A DNA stretch of 64,000 nt from Vespertiliibacter pulmonis (GTDB lineage Bacteria > Pseudomonadota > Gammaproteobacteria > Enterobacterales > Pasteurellaceae), in assembly GCF_013377275.1 (NCBI RefSeq), contig NZ_CP016615.1:744001-808000 (forward strand), written 5' to 3'. The notes under the pieces are model-generated. The model was given only the letters and a program-made list of their open reading frames with translations, did not search any database and was not told the origin of the DNA. Below, piece by piece: positions 17,939 through 29,812 of this stretch (positions are counted from its first letter, which is position 1; every line of letters starts with the position of its first letter). The translations under genes were made by a program, and so were the position numbers.

Positions 17939-18691
17939 TTAACTGATTTTGTGTTGCTGTTTAATTTTTCTCAACAACACCCGTTGTTCGTCAGTCAGAG
18001 CTAGGCTATCCAATAGCTCAGGGCGTCGTTCCCACGTTCGTTTCAGGGATTGTTCTAATCGCCATTTCCGAATTTGTTCGTGGTGTCCCGACATCAGCAC
18101 GTCAGGTACAGACATTCCATCTAACATTTCAGGACGGGTATAATGTGGACAATCTAATAGTCCTTCAGCAAAAGAATCTTCTAATGCAGAGGCCTGTTTG
18201 CCTAACACTCCTGGAATAAAACGAGCAACAGCATCAATTAATGTCATTGCGGGTAATTCCCCCCCAGTAAGTACATAATCCCCAATCGACCACTCTTCGT
18301 CCACTTCTGCTTGAATTAAGCGCTCATCAATACCTTCATACCGACCGCAGACTAAAATCATTTTCTGATTTTCAGCCAACTCTTGTACGCCAGTTTGATC
18401 AAGTTTACGTCCCTGTGGCGAAAGATAAATTACTTTAACCTCACTCCCCTCACTACAAGCGGTTGCTTTAGCTGCGTGAATTGCATCTCGCAACGGTTGC
18501 ACCATCATTAACATTCCCGGCCCACCGCCGTAAGGGCGATCATCGACCGTTTTATGTTTATCAAGGGTGAAATCTCTCGGATTCCAACACTCAACTTGTA
18601 ATAAATTTTGTTTAACGGCTCTGCCTGTTACCCCGTATTCAGTGATTGCTTTAAACATTTCGGGAAACAACGAGATAATTCCAATCCACAT
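17939..18691 (-). CDS. trmD: tRNA (guanine37-N1)-methyltransferase TrmD
   Basis: A 250-residue SPOUT-class methyltransferase that makes m1G37 and so prevents +1 frameshifting. The knotted SAM-binding site is visible in [13 protein letters not shown] and [29 protein letters not shown] is the other signature. The order rimM-trmD-rplS is conserved among bacteria. Confidence 0.97.
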   Translation of the reverse strand: MWIGIISLFPEMFKAITEYGVTGRAVKQNLLQVECWNPRDFTLDKHKTVDDRPYGGGPGMLMMVQPLRDAIHAAKATACSEGSEVKVIYLSPQGRKLDQTGVQELAENQKMILVCGRYEGIDERLIQAEVDEEWSIGDYVLTGGELPAMTLIDAVARFIPGVLGKQASALEDSFAEGLLDCPHYTRPEMLDGMSVPDVLMSGHHEQIRKWRLEQSLKRTWERRPELLDSLALTDEQRVLLRKIKQQHKIS

Positions 18692-18736
18692 AATTCCTCG
18701 AATGTTACATCTTAAAAGCGAACTGCATACCTGAGG

Positions 18737-19264
18737 TTAGAAACCAGCGTCCCAATCCACCTCAATAGTTTTGGTGGCGAGATCTACTCTTTTAACTACT
18801 TGTTCATATAAGAACGGAATAAGCCGTTCCTGTTTACCGAAAGCATCTTTACTACTCGCTCGTACCACTAACACATCATTTGAACCTGTTTCCATTAACT
18901 CGGTAACAACGCCCATTACATAACCATCGAGATTTACTACTTGGCAACCCATTAAGTCGTGCCAATAATAATCCCCATCAACTAACTCTGGAAAACAGTT
19001 TAAATCGACACCGATTTCTACATTTGCCAACAGTTGTGCGGCTTCACGGTCATCAACGCCAGTTAATTTTACAAGTAAATCATTACTGTGATAACGCCAG
19101 CTTTCTAGTTCAATTTGTTGCCATTGATCTTTAATTTTTAAAAACCACGGCTGATAATCAAAAATACTTTCTGATTGTTCTGTTGATGAATAAAGACGCA
19201 ACCAGCCACGGATTCCATAGGTTGAACCCAATTTTCCGACAACTTCAATTTTTTGTTCGCTCAT
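18737..19264 (-). CDS. rimM: Ribosome maturation factor RimM
   Basis: A 175-residue protein needed for maturation of the 30S head; it binds S19. The N-terminal RimM domain starts [19 protein letters not shown] and the C-terminal PRC barrel carries [12 protein letters not shown] and [15 protein letters not shown] prefer the ATG at 19264, preceded by AGGTG, over a GTG two codons upstream at 19270, but the two cannot be separated firmly. Confidence 0.93.
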   Translation of the reverse strand: MSEQKIEVVGKLGSTYGIRGWLRLYSSTEQSESIFDYQPWFLKIKDQWQQIELESWRYHSNDLLVKLTGVDDREAAQLLANVEIGVDLNCFPELVDGDYYWHDLMGCQVVNLDGYVMGVVTELMETGSNDVLVVRASSKDAFGKQERLIPFLYEQVVKRVDLATKTIEVDWDAGF

Positions 19265-19286
19265 ATTCACCTACATAAAATAAAAA

Positions 19287-19535
19287 TTAAGCTGCTTTAC
19301 GAGCTTCTTTAACTAATGTTGCAACACGATCTGAAAGTGAAGCACCTTTAGCAATCCACTCATCAACTTTAGCCACATCTAAGCGTAAACGCTCTGCTTG
19401 ACCTGCTGCAATTGGATTGAAGAAACCGATACGCTCAATAAAGCGACCATCACGTGGTGAACGACTGTCCGCAACCACGATTTGATAAAATGGGCGTTTT
19501 TTAGCTCCGCCACGAGATAAACGAATGGTTACCAT
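19287..19535 (-). CDS. rpsP: 30S ribosomal protein S16
   Basis: An 82-residue primary assembly protein of the 30S subunit with the usual start [19 protein letters not shown] and [19 protein letters not shown]. It is the first gene of the rpsP operon and has AGGAAGG just before the start codon. Confidence 0.98.
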   Translation of the reverse strand: MVTIRLSRGGAKKRPFYQIVVADSRSPRDGRFIERIGFFNPIAAGQAERLRLDVAKVDEWIAKGASLSDRVATLVKEARKAA

Positions 19536-19568
19536 AACCTTCCTCTAAATTTTTGATAGTAAAAAGAA

Positions 19569-19589
19569 ACCCTCGTTCGAGGTGAGGGT
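19569..19589 (-). other. Hairpin in the rpsP 5' leader
   Basis: ACCCTC (19569-19574) pairs with GAGGGT (19584-19589), and an alternative inner pairing CCTCG/CGAGG overlaps it. It lies 34-54 bases before the rpsP start. It could be a leader regulatory hairpin; no known family is claimed. Confidence 0.35.
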
Positions 19590-19771
19590 ACGAAACTTGC
19601 TCTCATTCCAAGAAAAAAGAGAAAACAAGCGGTCAAATTATACCGATTTTTTGTGAAAAAACAAGGGAAGAAAGCCCCCTTGATAATCGTTGAAAGACAT
19701 ACAAACGGCTAGTTCTGATAGAAATCTGCAAATAACAAAATTTTACTCAAACTAACCGCTTATTAGACTGA

Positions 19772-20359
19772 TTAGAGAGCTAAAGCAATACGATCTAATT
19801 CTGCTTTAGCAGACTCTTGAGCTAAAATGACCGCTTGTTTACCCATTCCTAATCCTTCTGCATAAACAAAATCCACATCAGTAATGCCAATAAAAGCTAA
19901 AAAGGTTTGTACATAGGCTTTAACTAAATCATGTTCAGTTTCTTTATGTAACCCGCCTGTGCTAAGAATAACAACTGCTTTTTTATCTTTGATTAGCCCT
20001 TCAGGGCCTTGTGATGAATATTGGAAAGTAATGCCTGAACGAGCAATAAAATCAAAATAGCTCTTTAATTGTGCCGGTACACTAAAATTATACATTGGTG
20101 CATTAATAACAATTACATCACTATTTTTCAATTCTACAACTAACTCATCAGATAATGCTAATAGAGCCTTCTGTTCATCAGTGTGTGGTTGGCCTCGAGT
20201 TGCAATTGCCGCATCACCTGTAAAATAAGGTAATGGCTGTTCAACTAAATCACGAATATTCACATTTCCAGCTAACTTGTTAACTAAATAATCGCTTAGT
20301 GCGTTAGATTGCGAATCGCAGCCTAAAATACTTGATTTTAATACTAATACGTTTTTCAT
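19772..20359 (-). CDS. azoR: FMN-dependent NADH-azoreductase AzoR
   Basis: A 195-residue flavodoxin-fold quinone/azo reductase. FMN contacts are seen in the N-terminal LKSSILGCDSQSNALSDYL and the INAPMYNFSVPAQLKSYFD loop; VVILSTGGLHKETEHD is a further family stretch. Members mainly protect against quinone stress. It appears monocistronic, with about 127 bases separating it from the transporter upstream. Confidence 0.9.
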   Translation of the reverse strand: MKNVLVLKSSILGCDSQSNALSDYLVNKLAGNVNIRDLVEQPLPYFTGDAAIATRGQPHTDEQKALLALSDELVVELKNSDVIVINAPMYNFSVPAQLKSYFDFIARSGITFQYSSQGPEGLIKDKKAVVILSTGGLHKETEHDLVKAYVQTFLAFIGITDVDFVYAEGLGMGKQAVILAQESAKAELDRIALAL

Positions 20360-20486
20360 TTAAATCCTATAAGAGAAGTAATATGTATTTATTCTATGAC
20401 TTAATTCGCTTTAGATAAAGTATAGATAAATAAAAAGAGAATTTATCCTAACTAAATAATCCTCTTTAAAATCCAAATAAAGTTAA

Positions 20487-21821
20487 TTACATACGCTCAA
20501 TATTTTTCAACCCAAGATGAGAAAGTAAACAAAAAATAGAACAGAGTATTGCACCACACATAATAGTATAAAACCCACTATTCCAGCCAAAATGATCTAC
20601 AACAAAACCAAATAACGTTGTACCTAAAGTAGAGCCCACAATATAACTCATAAAACCACGTAATCCTACGGCAGATCCAAGAGCAAAACTTGGAATTACC
20701 TCCATCGCTTGAACAGCAACCATTGCCTGTGGAATATAAACTAAACAACCAACAATTGCAGAAAAGAAAATAATAGCAAAAATAGAATCTGAGCTCATAT
20801 AGCCAAAGACGCAGAAAAATACCACAGCCATACATATCATTGGTAAATACATAATACGCCCACGGAAAAACTTATCAATTAGCCAGCCAGCAACTAATGT
20901 TGATGGAATCGCAGCCCATTCAAAAAACATAAATGCTGCACCCATATCCGTTTTCGTTAGCCCCTTTTCTTTTAAAAGGTAAAGCGGAATCCACGTTAAC
21001 ATTCCAAAGCGAACCATATAAGTGAAAATATCAATGCCCACTAAAAACCACGAATTGGGATTTTTAAATACAAATTGATAAAAAATTTGCAAAGCTGTCA
21101 TATCTTCTGGTTTTTTAGTTAAGTGAGCTTTTATCTTAGTATTAACTGTTTCTTCGTGATACATTTCCTCAACAGTTGGTAATCCTTCTTCGACAGGACG
21201 GCGTTTAGTAAAATATAACACTAAAAATACGCCCATTAAGGCAATTAATGCAGGAACAATATAAGTTGAAAGTTCCCAATTCTGATTACCGAAATACGCT
21301 AAACTTGTACCAACAATTGGTGCAACTAAACCACCACCTAAATTATGAGATACATTCCACGTCGTACTTGCCCGCCCTCTTTGTCCTCTTGAATACCAAT
21401 GCCCAACAGTAATAATTGACGGCCCAACGCCCATTCCTTGAAAAACGCCAAGTAAAATCACTAAAGCAACGAATAGATAAAAACTGGTAGAAAAACCCAT
21501 ACAAATATTTACTAAAATGCAAAGAAATAACCCCAATGCCATAAAATAACGAGGGTTTGCTTTATCTGCAAGTACGCTCATAAATCCTTTACTACAGCCA
21601 TAAGTAATTAGCATAGCAGAAGTAAGCATTCCAATTTGAGTTTTTGACAGCTCTAATTTTTCCATCAAATACGGAGTAGAAAGAACAAAATTATTACGCA
21701 CAATGTAATAACACATATAGCCAATAAAAACACCAATAAGAGAGTGCAATTGAAATTTACGGTATTTCTGACGTACTTCGTCAGAGATTAGTTGATTCAT
21801 ATTAGAAGTAGCTGAACTCAT
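20487..21821 (-). CDS. Organophosphate:phosphate antiporter (MFS, OPA family)
   Basis: A 444-residue protein with 12 predicted membrane segments. The OPA-family signature GYMCYYIVRNNFVLSTPYL (residues 34-52) is shared by GlpT and UhpT/UhpC. Other features are DKANPRYFMALG after segment 3 and GVFQGMGVGPS in segment 4, where the R-rich loop RGQRGRAS and WNVSHNLGGG follow. Substrate could be hexose phosphate, glycerol phosphate or a phosphoglycerate; the sequence does not decide, so no symbol is given. No two-component uhpAB regulator is beside it. It is separated from rplQ by a terminator. Confidence 0.82.
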   Translation of the reverse strand: MSSATSNMNQLISDEVRQKYRKFQLHSLIGVFIGYMCYYIVRNNFVLSTPYLMEKLELSKTQIGMLTSAMLITYGCSKGFMSVLADKANPRYFMALGLFLCILVNICMGFSTSFYLFVALVILLGVFQGMGVGPSIITVGHWYSRGQRGRASTTWNVSHNLGGGLVAPIVGTSLAYFGNQNWELSTYIVPALIALMGVFLVLYFTKRRPVEEGLPTVEEMYHEETVNTKIKAHLTKKPEDMTALQIFYQFVFKNPNSWFLVGIDIFTYMVRFGMLTWIPLYLLKEKGLTKTDMGAAFMFFEWAAIPSTLVAGWLIDKFFRGRIMYLPMICMAVVFFCVFGYMSSDSIFAIIFFSAIVGCLVYIPQAMVAVQAMEVIPSFALGSAVGLRGFMSYIVGSTLGTTLFGFVVDHFGWNSGFYTIMCGAILCSIFCLLSHLGLKNIERM

Positions 21822-21913
21822 TGTTGATCCTTAGTAATAGGGATTATATAAGACAAATTAACGTATCATTATAGGTGATAGGTAACGCATACAATTTACA
21901 ATATTACAAATAT

Positions 21914-21950
21914 AAAAAAAGCCCAACATTATAAGAATGTTGGGCTTTTT
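21914..21950 (-). terminator. Terminator after rplQ (bidirectional)
   Basis: GCCCAACAT (21921-21929) pairs with ATGTTGGGC (21937-21945), with seven A residues on one side and five T residues on the other. It ends the alpha operon just after rplQ. Confidence 0.9.
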
Positions 21951-21962
21951 CATTTTAGATAA

Positions 21963-22349
21963 TTATTCCGCTGCTGCTTCTACTGCAACATCTGGACGTT
22001 CAACTAACTCAATGTATGCCATTGGAGCGTTGTCGCCTGCACGGAAACCACATTTTAAAATACGAGTATAACCACCCGCACGATTTACAAAACGTGGGCC
22101 TAATTCATTAAACAATTTAGCAACTGTTTCAATGTTACGTGTACGAGCAAAAGCTAAACGGCGATTTGCAACGCTATCAACTTTTGCTAAAGTAATTAAC
22201 GGCTCAACTACACGGCGTAACTCTTTCGCTTTAGGTAAAGTCGTTTTAATAATTTCGTGACTAATTAAAGCGCTAGCCATATTACGGAACATCGCTTGAC
22301 GATGGCTGCTGTTACGGTTTAATTGACGTCCACTCTTACGATGGCGCAT
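21963..22349 (-). CDS. rplQ: 50S ribosomal protein L17
   Basis: A 128-residue protein with the standard start [20 protein letters not shown] and [20 protein letters not shown]. It is the last gene of the alpha operon (rpsM-rpsK-rpsD-rpoA-rplQ). Confidence 0.98.
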   Translation of the reverse strand: MRHRKSGRQLNRNSSHRQAMFRNMASALISHEIIKTTLPKAKELRRVVEPLITLAKVDSVANRRLAFARTRNIETVAKLFNELGPRFVNRAGGYTRILKCGFRAGDNAPMAYIELVERPDVAVEAAAE

Positions 22350-22384
22350 AACCTTATTCCTTCTTAGAAAATCTATACCTAGAA

Positions 22385-23374
22385 TTAATCTTCAGCAATA
22401 CTTGCTGGAGGCCAATTCTCAAGGCGCATACCCAGTGATAAGCCACGAGAAGCGAGAACATCTTTAATCTCTGTAAGTGATTTCTTACCAAGATTTGGTG
22501 TTTTTAATAACTCAACTTCAGTACGTTGTACTAAATCACCGATATAGTGAATTGTCTCTGCTTTCAAACAGTTAGCAGAACGAACTGTCAGCTCTAAATC
22601 GTCTACTGGACGTAGAAGAATTGGATCAAATTCCGGTTTTTCTTCTTTTACTTCTGGCTGACGAACATCACGCAAATCAACGAATGCAGCTAACTGTTCA
22701 GCTAAAATCGTTGCAGCTCGACGGATTGCTTCCTCTGGATCTAATGTTCCATTGGTTTCCATCTCAATAACCAACTTATCTAAGTCTGTACGTTGTTCAA
22801 CACGAGCAGCTTCAACATTATAAGCAATGCGATCTACTGGGCTAAAACGTGCATCTACCAATAAGCGACCAATTGGACGATCATCATCTTGTAAATGTAC
22901 ACGAGCAGAAGCAGGTACATAACCACGACCACGTTGAATACGAATACGCATCGTAATAGATGCATTTTTATCCGTTAAGTGGCAAATAACATGGTTAGGA
23001 TTTACAATTTCAACATCGCCATCATGTGTAATGTCGGCTGCAGTTACAGGGCCAATTCCAGATTTAGTGAGCGTCAAAATAATATCATCTTTATTTTGTA
23101 CTTTCACCGCTAGACCTTTAAGGTTTAACAATACTTCAAGAATGTCTTCTTGTACGCCTTCTTTGCTGCTGTATTCATGTAATACACCATCAATTTCTAC
23201 TTCTGTAACTGCACAACCAGGCATAGACGAAAGTAAAATGCGACGAAGTGCGTTACCTAATGTATGGCCGAAACCACGCTCTAACGGCTCTAAGGTCACT
23301 TTGGCGTGAGTTGAGCTAATTTGCTCAATATTCACTAAATGTGGCTTTAAAAATTCTGTCACAGAACCCTGCAT
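22385..23374 (-). CDS. rpoA: RNA polymerase alpha subunit
   Basis: A 329-residue subunit. The N-terminal dimerisation domain includes [19 protein letters not shown]; the C-terminal domain (about 245-329), which contacts UP elements and activators such as CRP, carries [14 protein letters not shown] and [20 protein letters not shown]. Length equals that of E. coli. It lies within the alpha operon. Confidence 0.99.
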   Translation of the reverse strand: MQGSVTEFLKPHLVNIEQISSTHAKVTLEPLERGFGHTLGNALRRILLSSMPGCAVTEVEIDGVLHEYSSKEGVQEDILEVLLNLKGLAVKVQNKDDIILTLTKSGIGPVTAADITHDGDVEIVNPNHVICHLTDKNASITMRIRIQRGRGYVPASARVHLQDDDRPIGRLLVDARFSPVDRIAYNVEAARVEQRTDLDKLVIEMETNGTLDPEEAIRRAATILAEQLAAFVDLRDVRQPEVKEEKPEFDPILLRPVDDLELTVRSANCLKAETIHYIGDLVQRTEVELLKTPNLGKKSLTEIKDVLASRGLSLGMRLENWPPASIAED

Positions 23375-23437
23375 CTTATCCTCTCTTTGCTTTTGAACTA
23401 ATGAAACTAAACAATAAATAAAATAACGCTTTAATTA

Positions 23438-24058
23438 TTATTTAGAGTATAGCTCAACGATCAGATGTTCATTAATATCTGCTGATAGATCAGAACGCTC
23501 TGGAGTACGTTTAAATACGCCTTCCATTTTAGTTACGTCAACATCTAACCAAGTTGGTTTTTCACGTTGAGTTGCTAATTCTAATGATGCCTTAATACGT
23601 GCTTGTTTTTTAGATTTCTCACGTACTGCAATAACATCATCAACAGAAACTTGATAAGAAGGAATGTTTACAACTTGACCATTTACCACAATAGATTTAT
23701 GACTAACAAGCTGACGAGCTTCTGCACGTGTTGCAGCAAAACCCATACGATAAACAACGTTATCTAAACGACCTTCTAACAATACTAATAAGTTCTCACC
23801 GGTATTGCCTTTTAAGCGGTTAGCTTCTTTATAGTAATTACGGAATTGACGTTCCAAAATACCATACATACGGCGAACTTTTTGTTTCTCACGAAGCTGA
23901 CTACCATAGTCAGATAAGCGAGGTTTGCGAGCACCATGTTGACCAGGTGCTGTATCAATTTTACATTTTGACTCGATCGCTCGAACACCTGATTTAAGGA
24001 ATAAATCGGTACCTTCACGACGGCTTAGCTTGAGCTTTGGACCCAAATATCTTGCCAT
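23438..24058 (-). CDS. rpsD: 30S ribosomal protein S4
   Basis: A 206-residue primary 16S-binding protein starting [19 protein letters not shown], with an S4 RNA-binding domain around 97-160 ([20 protein letters not shown]). In enterobacteria S4 represses its own operon by binding the leader before rpsM; a matching leader is seen here. Confidence 0.98.
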   Translation of the reverse strand: MARYLGPKLKLSRREGTDLFLKSGVRAIESKCKIDTAPGQHGARKPRLSDYGSQLREKQKVRRMYGILERQFRNYYKEANRLKGNTGENLLVLLEGRLDNVVYRMGFAATRAEARQLVSHKSIVVNGQVVNIPSYQVSVDDVIAVREKSKKQARIKASLELATQREKPTWLDVDVTKMEGVFKRTPERSDLSADINEHLIVELYSK

Positions 24059-24086
24059 TTTCTTTCTCCAATTATTCTAACGTCAA

Positions 24087-24485
<399 letters not shown>

Positions 24486-24494
24486 CTACTCCGA

Positions 24495-24851
24495 TTATTT
24501 TTTGATCGGTTTGCGTGGACCCTTACGAGTACGCGCATTAGTCTTAGTACGTTGACCACGTACAGGTAAACTACGACGATGACGTAAACCACGATAGCAA
24601 CCTAAGTCTAAAAGACGTTTGATGCTCAAAGTTACTTCACGACGTAAATCACCTTCGACAGTAAATTTACCAACTTCTTCACGCAGTTTTTCAATCTGCT
24701 CTTCAGACAATTCTCTGATCTTCACATCTTCAGCAATACCCGTTGCAACACAAATAGCTTTTGCACGAGTTTTACCAATGCCATAAATTGCAGTAAGTGC
24801 GATTACGGTGTGTTTTTGATCAGGAATGTTAATGCCTGCAATACGGGCCAC
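24495..24851 (-). CDS. rpsM: 30S ribosomal protein S13 (GTG start)
   Basis: A 118-residue head protein contacting tRNA and the subunit bridge, with [19 protein letters not shown] and the end [18 protein letters not shown]. The start codon is GTG in AGGAGTGCATAGTGGCCCG, the same context as E. coli rpsM. It is the first gene of the alpha operon. Confidence 0.97.
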   Translation of the reverse strand: MARIAGINIPDQKHTVIALTAIYGIGKTRAKAICVATGIAEDVKIRELSEEQIEKLREEVGKFTVEGDLRREVTLSIKRLLDLGCYRGLRHRRSLPVRGQRTKTNARTRKGPRKPIKK

Positions 24852-24903
24852 TATGCACTCCTATTAACTTAATTGATTGATATACTGATCTTGAAAAGCC
24901 CGT
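24841..24903 (-). promoter_or_regulatory. Alpha-operon mRNA leader with candidate S4-binding pseudoknot
   Basis: On the minus strand ACGGGC (24898-24903) upstream can pair with GCCCGT (24843-24848) directly after the rpsM GTG start, and AGGAGTGCATAGTG lies between. This is the pairing expected for the alpha-operon ribosome-binding-site pseudoknot, to which S4 binds to block translation. The pairing is visible; the function is inferred from E. coli. Confidence 0.6.
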
Positions 24904-24935
24904 TTCAGGATACTCAAACAGTATATCAGGACAAA

Positions 24936-24966
24936 ATGAGCTGAGTAGTATAACTACTCAGCTGGT
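24936..24966 (-). terminator. Hairpin between rpmJ and rpsM
   Basis: AGCTGAGTAGT (24939-24949) pairs with ACTACTCAGCT (24953-24963), an 11-bp stem in the 137-bp gap after rpmJ. The minus-strand tail is CATTTTG, so it may be an attenuator or weak terminator between the spc and alpha units. Confidence 0.5.
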
Positions 24967-24988
24967 TCTTTGCAAGAAAGAATGTCAA

Positions 24989-25102
24989 TTAACCTTGACG
25001 TTGTTTATGTTTAGCATCGCTACAAATTACTCGAACAACACCTTCACGTTTAACAATTTTACAGTTACGACATAATTTCTTAACTGAAGCACGAACTTTC
25101 AT
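24989..25102 (-). CDS. rpmJ: 50S ribosomal protein L36
   Basis: A 37-residue protein translated as [18 protein letters not shown] and onward to KHKQRQG. It keeps the zinc ribbon (Cys11, Cys14, Cys27, His32), so this is the zinc-binding (C+) form. It lies 23 bases after secY, the conserved end of the spc operon. Confidence 0.96.
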   Translation of the reverse strand: MKVRASVKKLCRNCKIVKREGVVRVICSDAKHKQRQG

Positions 25103-25125
25103 TGCTTATCCTTTTTTGATTAGGA

Positions 25126-26448
25126 CTATTGCCCTAAGCCTTTCAAATTGGCTTTCTTCAACACAGAATCATATTGTAAAGACATTAAATGACTTTGGAC
25201 CTGTGCGATGAAATCCATAATAACTACCACAACAATCAATAATGAAGTTCCACCTAATTGAAAAGAAACCTTCCATAATGATGTAATGATATATGGAACC
25301 AAACAAACAAAGGTAATATATAACGCACCAATTAAGGTTAAACGTGTCATTACTTTATCAATATAACGCGATGTTTGTTCGCCTGGTCGATAACCTGGTA
25401 CAAACGCACCTGATTTCTTTAAATTATCCGCTGTATCACGTGGATTATACTGCATACCAGTATAAAAGAATGCAAAGAAAATAACAGCTATTGTAAAAAG
25501 TACAATATACAGTGGTTGCCCTGGCTGTAATAACTGAGATAAATCAAATAGCCATTCAAAACCTTCACTTTGTCCAAACCACTGAGTAATACTCGTAGGA
25601 AATAAAATGATGCTTGATGCAAATATTGCAGGAATAACGCCTGCCATATTTACTTTTAATGGTAAATGAGATGATCTTGCTGGTGCCATCATCTTTCCTT
25701 GCTGACGGCTAGCATAATTTACAACAATTCTTCTTTGACCACGTTCTACAAAGACAACAAAATATGTTACTGCAAATGCAATTACAGCTATTAGCAATAG
25801 AACAAGTATTGAGATCTCTCCCAAACGAGCTTGTTCAATTGTTCGCCCAATCGCTGATGGAAGACCAGCGACAATACCTGCAAAGATAATTAATGAAATG
25901 CCATTACCAATGCCACGCTCAGTGATTTGTTCACCTAACCACATTAGAAACATTGTACCAGTTACTAAACTAATAACAGATGTAATATAGAATAGAACAG
26001 TAGGATTAGGAACTAATCCATTAATCATATTCGGGAGAGCGAAAGAAATACCAACAGACTGAATGGTTGCTAATAACAGCGTAGCCCATCGAGTATATTT
26101 GCTAATTTTACGTCTGCCTGCTTCACCTTCTTTTTTTAATTCCATTAAAGCAGGATGAATTGCAGTTAATAACTGAATAATAATAGACGCAGAAATATAA
26201 GGCATAATGCCTAAAGCAAAAATCGATGCTCTACTTAAGGCACCACCAGAGAACATGTTAAACATGTCAATGATGGTACCTTGCTGTTGTCGAACTAACT
26301 CGGATAATACAGAAGCATCAATACCAGGAACAGGAATAAAAGAACCGATACGAAAGACGATTAATGCTCCCAATACGAACAGTAATCTAGATTTTAACTC
26401 ACCAGTTCCTTTTTGAGTATTACCTTGATATCCTGGTTGTTTAGCCAT
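25126..26448 (-). CDS. secY: Protein translocase subunit SecY
   Basis: A 440-residue channel subunit of SecYEG with ten membrane segments, including the pore signature [16 protein letters not shown] near 31-46 and [15 protein letters not shown]-type stretch ([18 protein letters not shown], about 170-187). IRQ-like basic cytoplasmic loops are present ([12 protein letters not shown]). Length is normal. Confidence 0.98.
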   Translation of the reverse strand: MAKQPGYQGNTQKGTGELKSRLLFVLGALIVFRIGSFIPVPGIDASVLSELVRQQQGTIIDMFNMFSGGALSRASIFALGIMPYISASIIIQLLTAIHPALMELKKEGEAGRRKISKYTRWATLLLATIQSVGISFALPNMINGLVPNPTVLFYITSVISLVTGTMFLMWLGEQITERGIGNGISLIIFAGIVAGLPSAIGRTIEQARLGEISILVLLLIAVIAFAVTYFVVFVERGQRRIVVNYASRQQGKMMAPARSSHLPLKVNMAGVIPAIFASSIILFPTSITQWFGQSEGFEWLFDLSQLLQPGQPLYIVLFTIAVIFFAFFYTGMQYNPRDTADNLKKSGAFVPGYRPGEQTSRYIDKVMTRLTLIGALYITFVCLVPYIITSLWKVSFQLGGTSLLIVVVVIMDFIAQVQSHLMSLQYDSVLKKANLKGLGQ

Positions 26449-26451
26449 TTA

Positions 26452-26886
26452 TTATTCCTCGATAGTACCACCAGCAGCTTCAATAGCAACTTTTGCACCT
26501 TTAGTTACACGTAATCCTTTAATAGTAACTGCTTTTTCAATCTTACCTGAAAAAATTACTTTTGCAGATAAAATATCTTTAGTAATCACATTTGCAGCTT
26601 TAAGTGTATCCAAAGTAACTAAGTTACCATCTACTTTTGCTAAGTCATTTAAACGAACTTCGGCTACGTGTAAAGCCTTTAATGAAGTAAAACCAAATTT
26701 TGGTAAACGGCGATATAAAGGCATCTGACCACCTTCGAACCCGCGGCGAACTCCACCACCAGTACGAGATTTTTGACCTTTATGACCACGTCCACTTGTT
26801 TTACCTAAACCAGAACCAATACCACGACCAAGACGTTTTCCGCTGTGTTTAGCACCTTCAGCTGGGGATAGAGAATTTAAACGCAT
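26452..26886 (-). CDS. rplO: 50S ribosomal protein L15
   Basis: A 144-residue protein starting [20 protein letters not shown] with the Gly-rich [19 protein letters not shown] use the ATG at 26886, which has GGAG eight bases upstream; the longer frame needs a TTG and overlaps rpmD. Confidence 0.97.
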   Translation of the reverse strand: MRLNSLSPAEGAKHSGKRLGRGIGSGLGKTSGRGHKGQKSRTGGGVRRGFEGGQMPLYRRLPKFGFTSLKALHVAEVRLNDLAKVDGNLVTLDTLKAANVITKDILSAKVIFSGKIEKAVTIKGLRVTKGAKVAIEAAGGTIEE

Positions 26887-26890
26887 TCTA

Positions 26891-27070
26891 TTACTCCTCA
26901 ACCTTAACCATATAAGAAACTTGATTAATCATACCACGTACTGATGGAGTATCAATCAATTCTACTGTATGTCGAATATGACGTAAACCTAAGCCTTTTA
27001 ATGTTGCTTTATGCTTTGGTAAGCGAGCAATCGAGCTACGGGTTTGAGTCACTTTAATAGTTTTTGCCAT
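26891..27070 (-). CDS. rpmD: 50S ribosomal protein L30
   Basis: A 59-residue protein beginning [18 protein letters not shown]. The ATG at 27070 gives the family length; a TTG two codons upstream is the alternative. It lies between rpsE and rplO as in other spc operons. Confidence 0.96.
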   Translation of the reverse strand: MAKTIKVTQTRSSIARLPKHKATLKGLGLRHIRHTVELIDTPSVRGMINQVSYMVKVEE

Positions 27071-27076
27071 ATCCAA

Positions 27077-27577
<501 letters not shown>

Positions 27578-27591
27578 CTAAAATTCCTCTA

Positions 27592-27945
27592 TTAGAACTG
27601 AAGACCAGCTTCACGAGCAGCATCTGCTAATACTTGCACTCGACCATGGTATTTAAAACCTGAACGATCAAATGCAACCACTTTAATACCTTTTTCTAAA
27701 GCACGTTCTGCAACTAATTTTCCAACTACTGCAGCGGCGTCTTTATTACCAGTATATTTAACTTGCTCTTTAATTACTTTTTCAACAGTTGAAGCTGCTA
27801 CTAGTACTTCTGAGCCATTAGGTGCAATAACCTGCGCATAAATATGACGAGGTGTGCGATGCACAACCAAACGGGTTGCACCTTGCTCTCTCATTAAATG
27901 ACGTGCACGGCTTGCACGACGGATACGAGCTACTTTCTTATCCAT
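27592..27945 (-). CDS. rplR: 50S ribosomal protein L18
   Basis: A 117-residue 5S-rRNA-binding protein with [16 protein letters not shown] and the C-terminal [20 protein letters not shown]. Length equals that of E. coli. Confidence 0.98.
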   Translation of the reverse strand: MDKKVARIRRASRARHLMREQGATRLVVHRTPRHIYAQVIAPNGSEVLVAASTVEKVIKEQVKYTGNKDAAAVVGKLVAERALEKGIKVVAFDRSGFKYHGRVQVLADAAREAGLQF

Positions 27946-27959
27946 AGTGTTACCTTACT

Positions 27960-28493
27960 TTACTTTTTCTTCGCTTCTTTTGTACGTACTACTTCATCAG
28001 AGTAACGTACACCTTTACCTTTATAAGGCTCTGGACGGCGATATGCACGAATATCTGCTGCTACTTGGCCAATTAACTGTTTGTCTGCACTCTTTAGAAC
28101 AATTTCTGTTTGAGATGGACATTCACCAGTTACGCCAGTTGGCAACGCATGTTCAATTGGATGTGAGAACCCTAAACTTAAAGCAACTACGTTACCTTTC
28201 ATTTGTGCTCTATAACCAACACCAACTAATTGCAATTTCTTAGTAAAGCCTTCAGTAACACCAATAACCATAGCATTAACAAGTGCACGAGCAGTACCTG
28301 CTTGTGCATCTGCATTTACCACACCTGCTTTAGGTGCGAAAGTTAATGCGTTAGCCTCGTAATTTACTTCAACTGCATTATGAATTTCACGAGATAACTC
28401 GCCGTTTTTACCTTTTACTGTTAATAGCTGACCGTTAAGTTTTACCTCAACACCGGCAGGAACATTAACAGGTGCCTTTGCAACACGAGACAT
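27960..28493 (-). CDS. rplF: 50S ribosomal protein L6
   Basis: A 177-residue protein near the factor-binding centre, with the two L6 repeats and the C-terminal signature [18 protein letters not shown]. It runs directly before rplR in the spc operon. Confidence 0.98.
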   Translation of the reverse strand: MSRVAKAPVNVPAGVEVKLNGQLLTVKGKNGELSREIHNAVEVNYEANALTFAPKAGVVNADAQAGTARALVNAMVIGVTEGFTKKLQLVGVGYRAQMKGNVVALSLGFSHPIEHALPTGVTGECPSQTEIVLKSADKQLIGQVAADIRAYRRPEPYKGKGVRYSDEVVRTKEAKKK

Positions 28494-28509
28494 TCTTCCT
28501 ACCCCTCTA

Positions 28510-28902
28510 TTATGCTACGTAACAGATGATTTCACCACCTAAGCCCGCTTGACGCGCTGCTCGGTCGGTCATAACACCTTTAGATGTAGAAATAACCGCA
28601 ATACCTAAACCACCCATTACTTTTGGTAATTCGCCTTTACGTTTGTAAATACGAAGACCTGGACGGCTCACGCGTTGAATACTTTCTACAACTGGTTTAT
28701 TTTGGAAATACTTTAACGTAATTTCCAACTCAGGTTTTGAACCTTCAACAATTTTAAAGCTCTCAACATAACCTTCTTCAGCTAAAACATTTGCAATAGC
28801 AACTTTTAACTTAGATGAAGGCATACTGATTGCAACTTTATTCGCAGCTTGACCGTTACGAATACGGGTCAGCATATCTGCGATTGGATCTTGCATACTC
28901 AT
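28510..28902 (-). CDS. rpsH: 30S ribosomal protein S8
   Basis: A 130-residue primary 16S-binding protein starting [17 protein letters not shown]. The first ATG (28902) is best placed, with GGGAG seven bases upstream. In E. coli S8 represses the spc operon by binding near rplE; I did not resolve a target structure here. Confidence 0.98.
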   Translation of the reverse strand: MSMQDPIADMLTRIRNGQAANKVAISMPSSKLKVAIANVLAEEGYVESFKIVEGSKPELEITLKYFQNKPVVESIQRVSRPGLRIYKRKGELPKVMGGLGIAVISTSKGVMTDRAARQAGLGGEIICYVA

Positions 28903-28938
28903 GTATTTACTCCCATGATTCCAAATTAAATAAGGCTA

Positions 28939-29244
28939 TTACCAGCTTGCTTTTTTAAGGCCCGGAATCTCACCACGCATGGCAGCTTCACGAACTTTAA
29001 TACGGCTTAAACCAAACTTACGAAGTACACCATGTGGACGACCAGTTTGACGACAACGGTTACGCTGACGGCTAGGACTTGAGTCACGTGGAAGAGTTTG
29101 TAATTTTAATACAGCATCCCAACGAGCTTCATCTGAAGAATTTACATCCGCAATAATACGTTTTAATTCTTCACGCTTAGCATAAAATTTATCAGCTAAT
29201 TTTACACGTTTTACATCACGTGCAATCATTGATTGTTTTGCCAC
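28939..29244 (-). CDS. rpsN: 30S ribosomal protein S14
   Basis: A 101-residue zinc-independent (C-) form: it has the long insertion and lacks the CxxC pairs of the short form, ending [37 protein letters not shown] is the conserved centre. Confidence 0.98.
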   Translation of the reverse strand: MAKQSMIARDVKRVKLADKFYAKREELKRIIADVNSSDEARWDAVLKLQTLPRDSSPSRQRNRCRQTGRPHGVLRKFGLSRIKVREAAMRGEIPGLKKASW

Positions 29245-29255
29245 GATAACCTACC

Positions 29256-29795
29256 TTATTTACGGAATGGGAAATTGAAAGCCGCTAATAAAGCTTGACC
29301 TTCTTCATCAGTTTTCGCAGAAGTAGTGATTGTGATATCTAAACCACGAACACGATCAACTTTATCATAGTCGATTTCTGGGAAAATGATTTGTTCACGA
29401 ACACCCATACTGTAATTACCACGACCATCGAAAGACTTCGCATTTAAACCACGGAAGTCACGAGTACGTGGAACAGCGATAGTAATCAATCTTTCAAAGA
29501 ATTCCCACATACGTTCACCACGTAGTGTTACTTTGCATCCGATTGGATATCCCTGACGGATTTTAAAGCCTGCAACAGATTTGCGTGCTTTTGTAATTAA
29601 AGGTTTCTGACCGCTAATTGCTGTTAGATCCGCTACTGCGTTATCTAATAACTTTTTATCGGTCAATGCTTCACCCACACCCATATTTAGGGTTATCTTT
29701 TCGATTCGTGGGACTTGCATGACAGATGAGTAGTTGAATTTAGTTTTCAATTCATTAACTACTGTATCTCTGTAGTAATCATGCAGTTTCGCCAT
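29256..29795 (-). CDS. rplE: 50S ribosomal protein L5
   Basis: A 179-residue 5S-rRNA-binding protein with [15 protein letters not shown] and [20 protein letters not shown]. Length equals that of E. coli. Confidence 0.98.
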   Translation of the reverse strand: MAKLHDYYRDTVVNELKTKFNYSSVMQVPRIEKITLNMGVGEALTDKKLLDNAVADLTAISGQKPLITKARKSVAGFKIRQGYPIGCKVTLRGERMWEFFERLITIAVPRTRDFRGLNAKSFDGRGNYSMGVREQIIFPEIDYDKVDRVRGLDITITTSAKTDEEGQALLAAFNFPFRK

Positions 29796-29812
29796 CGCAT
29801 TACTCCAGTTAA

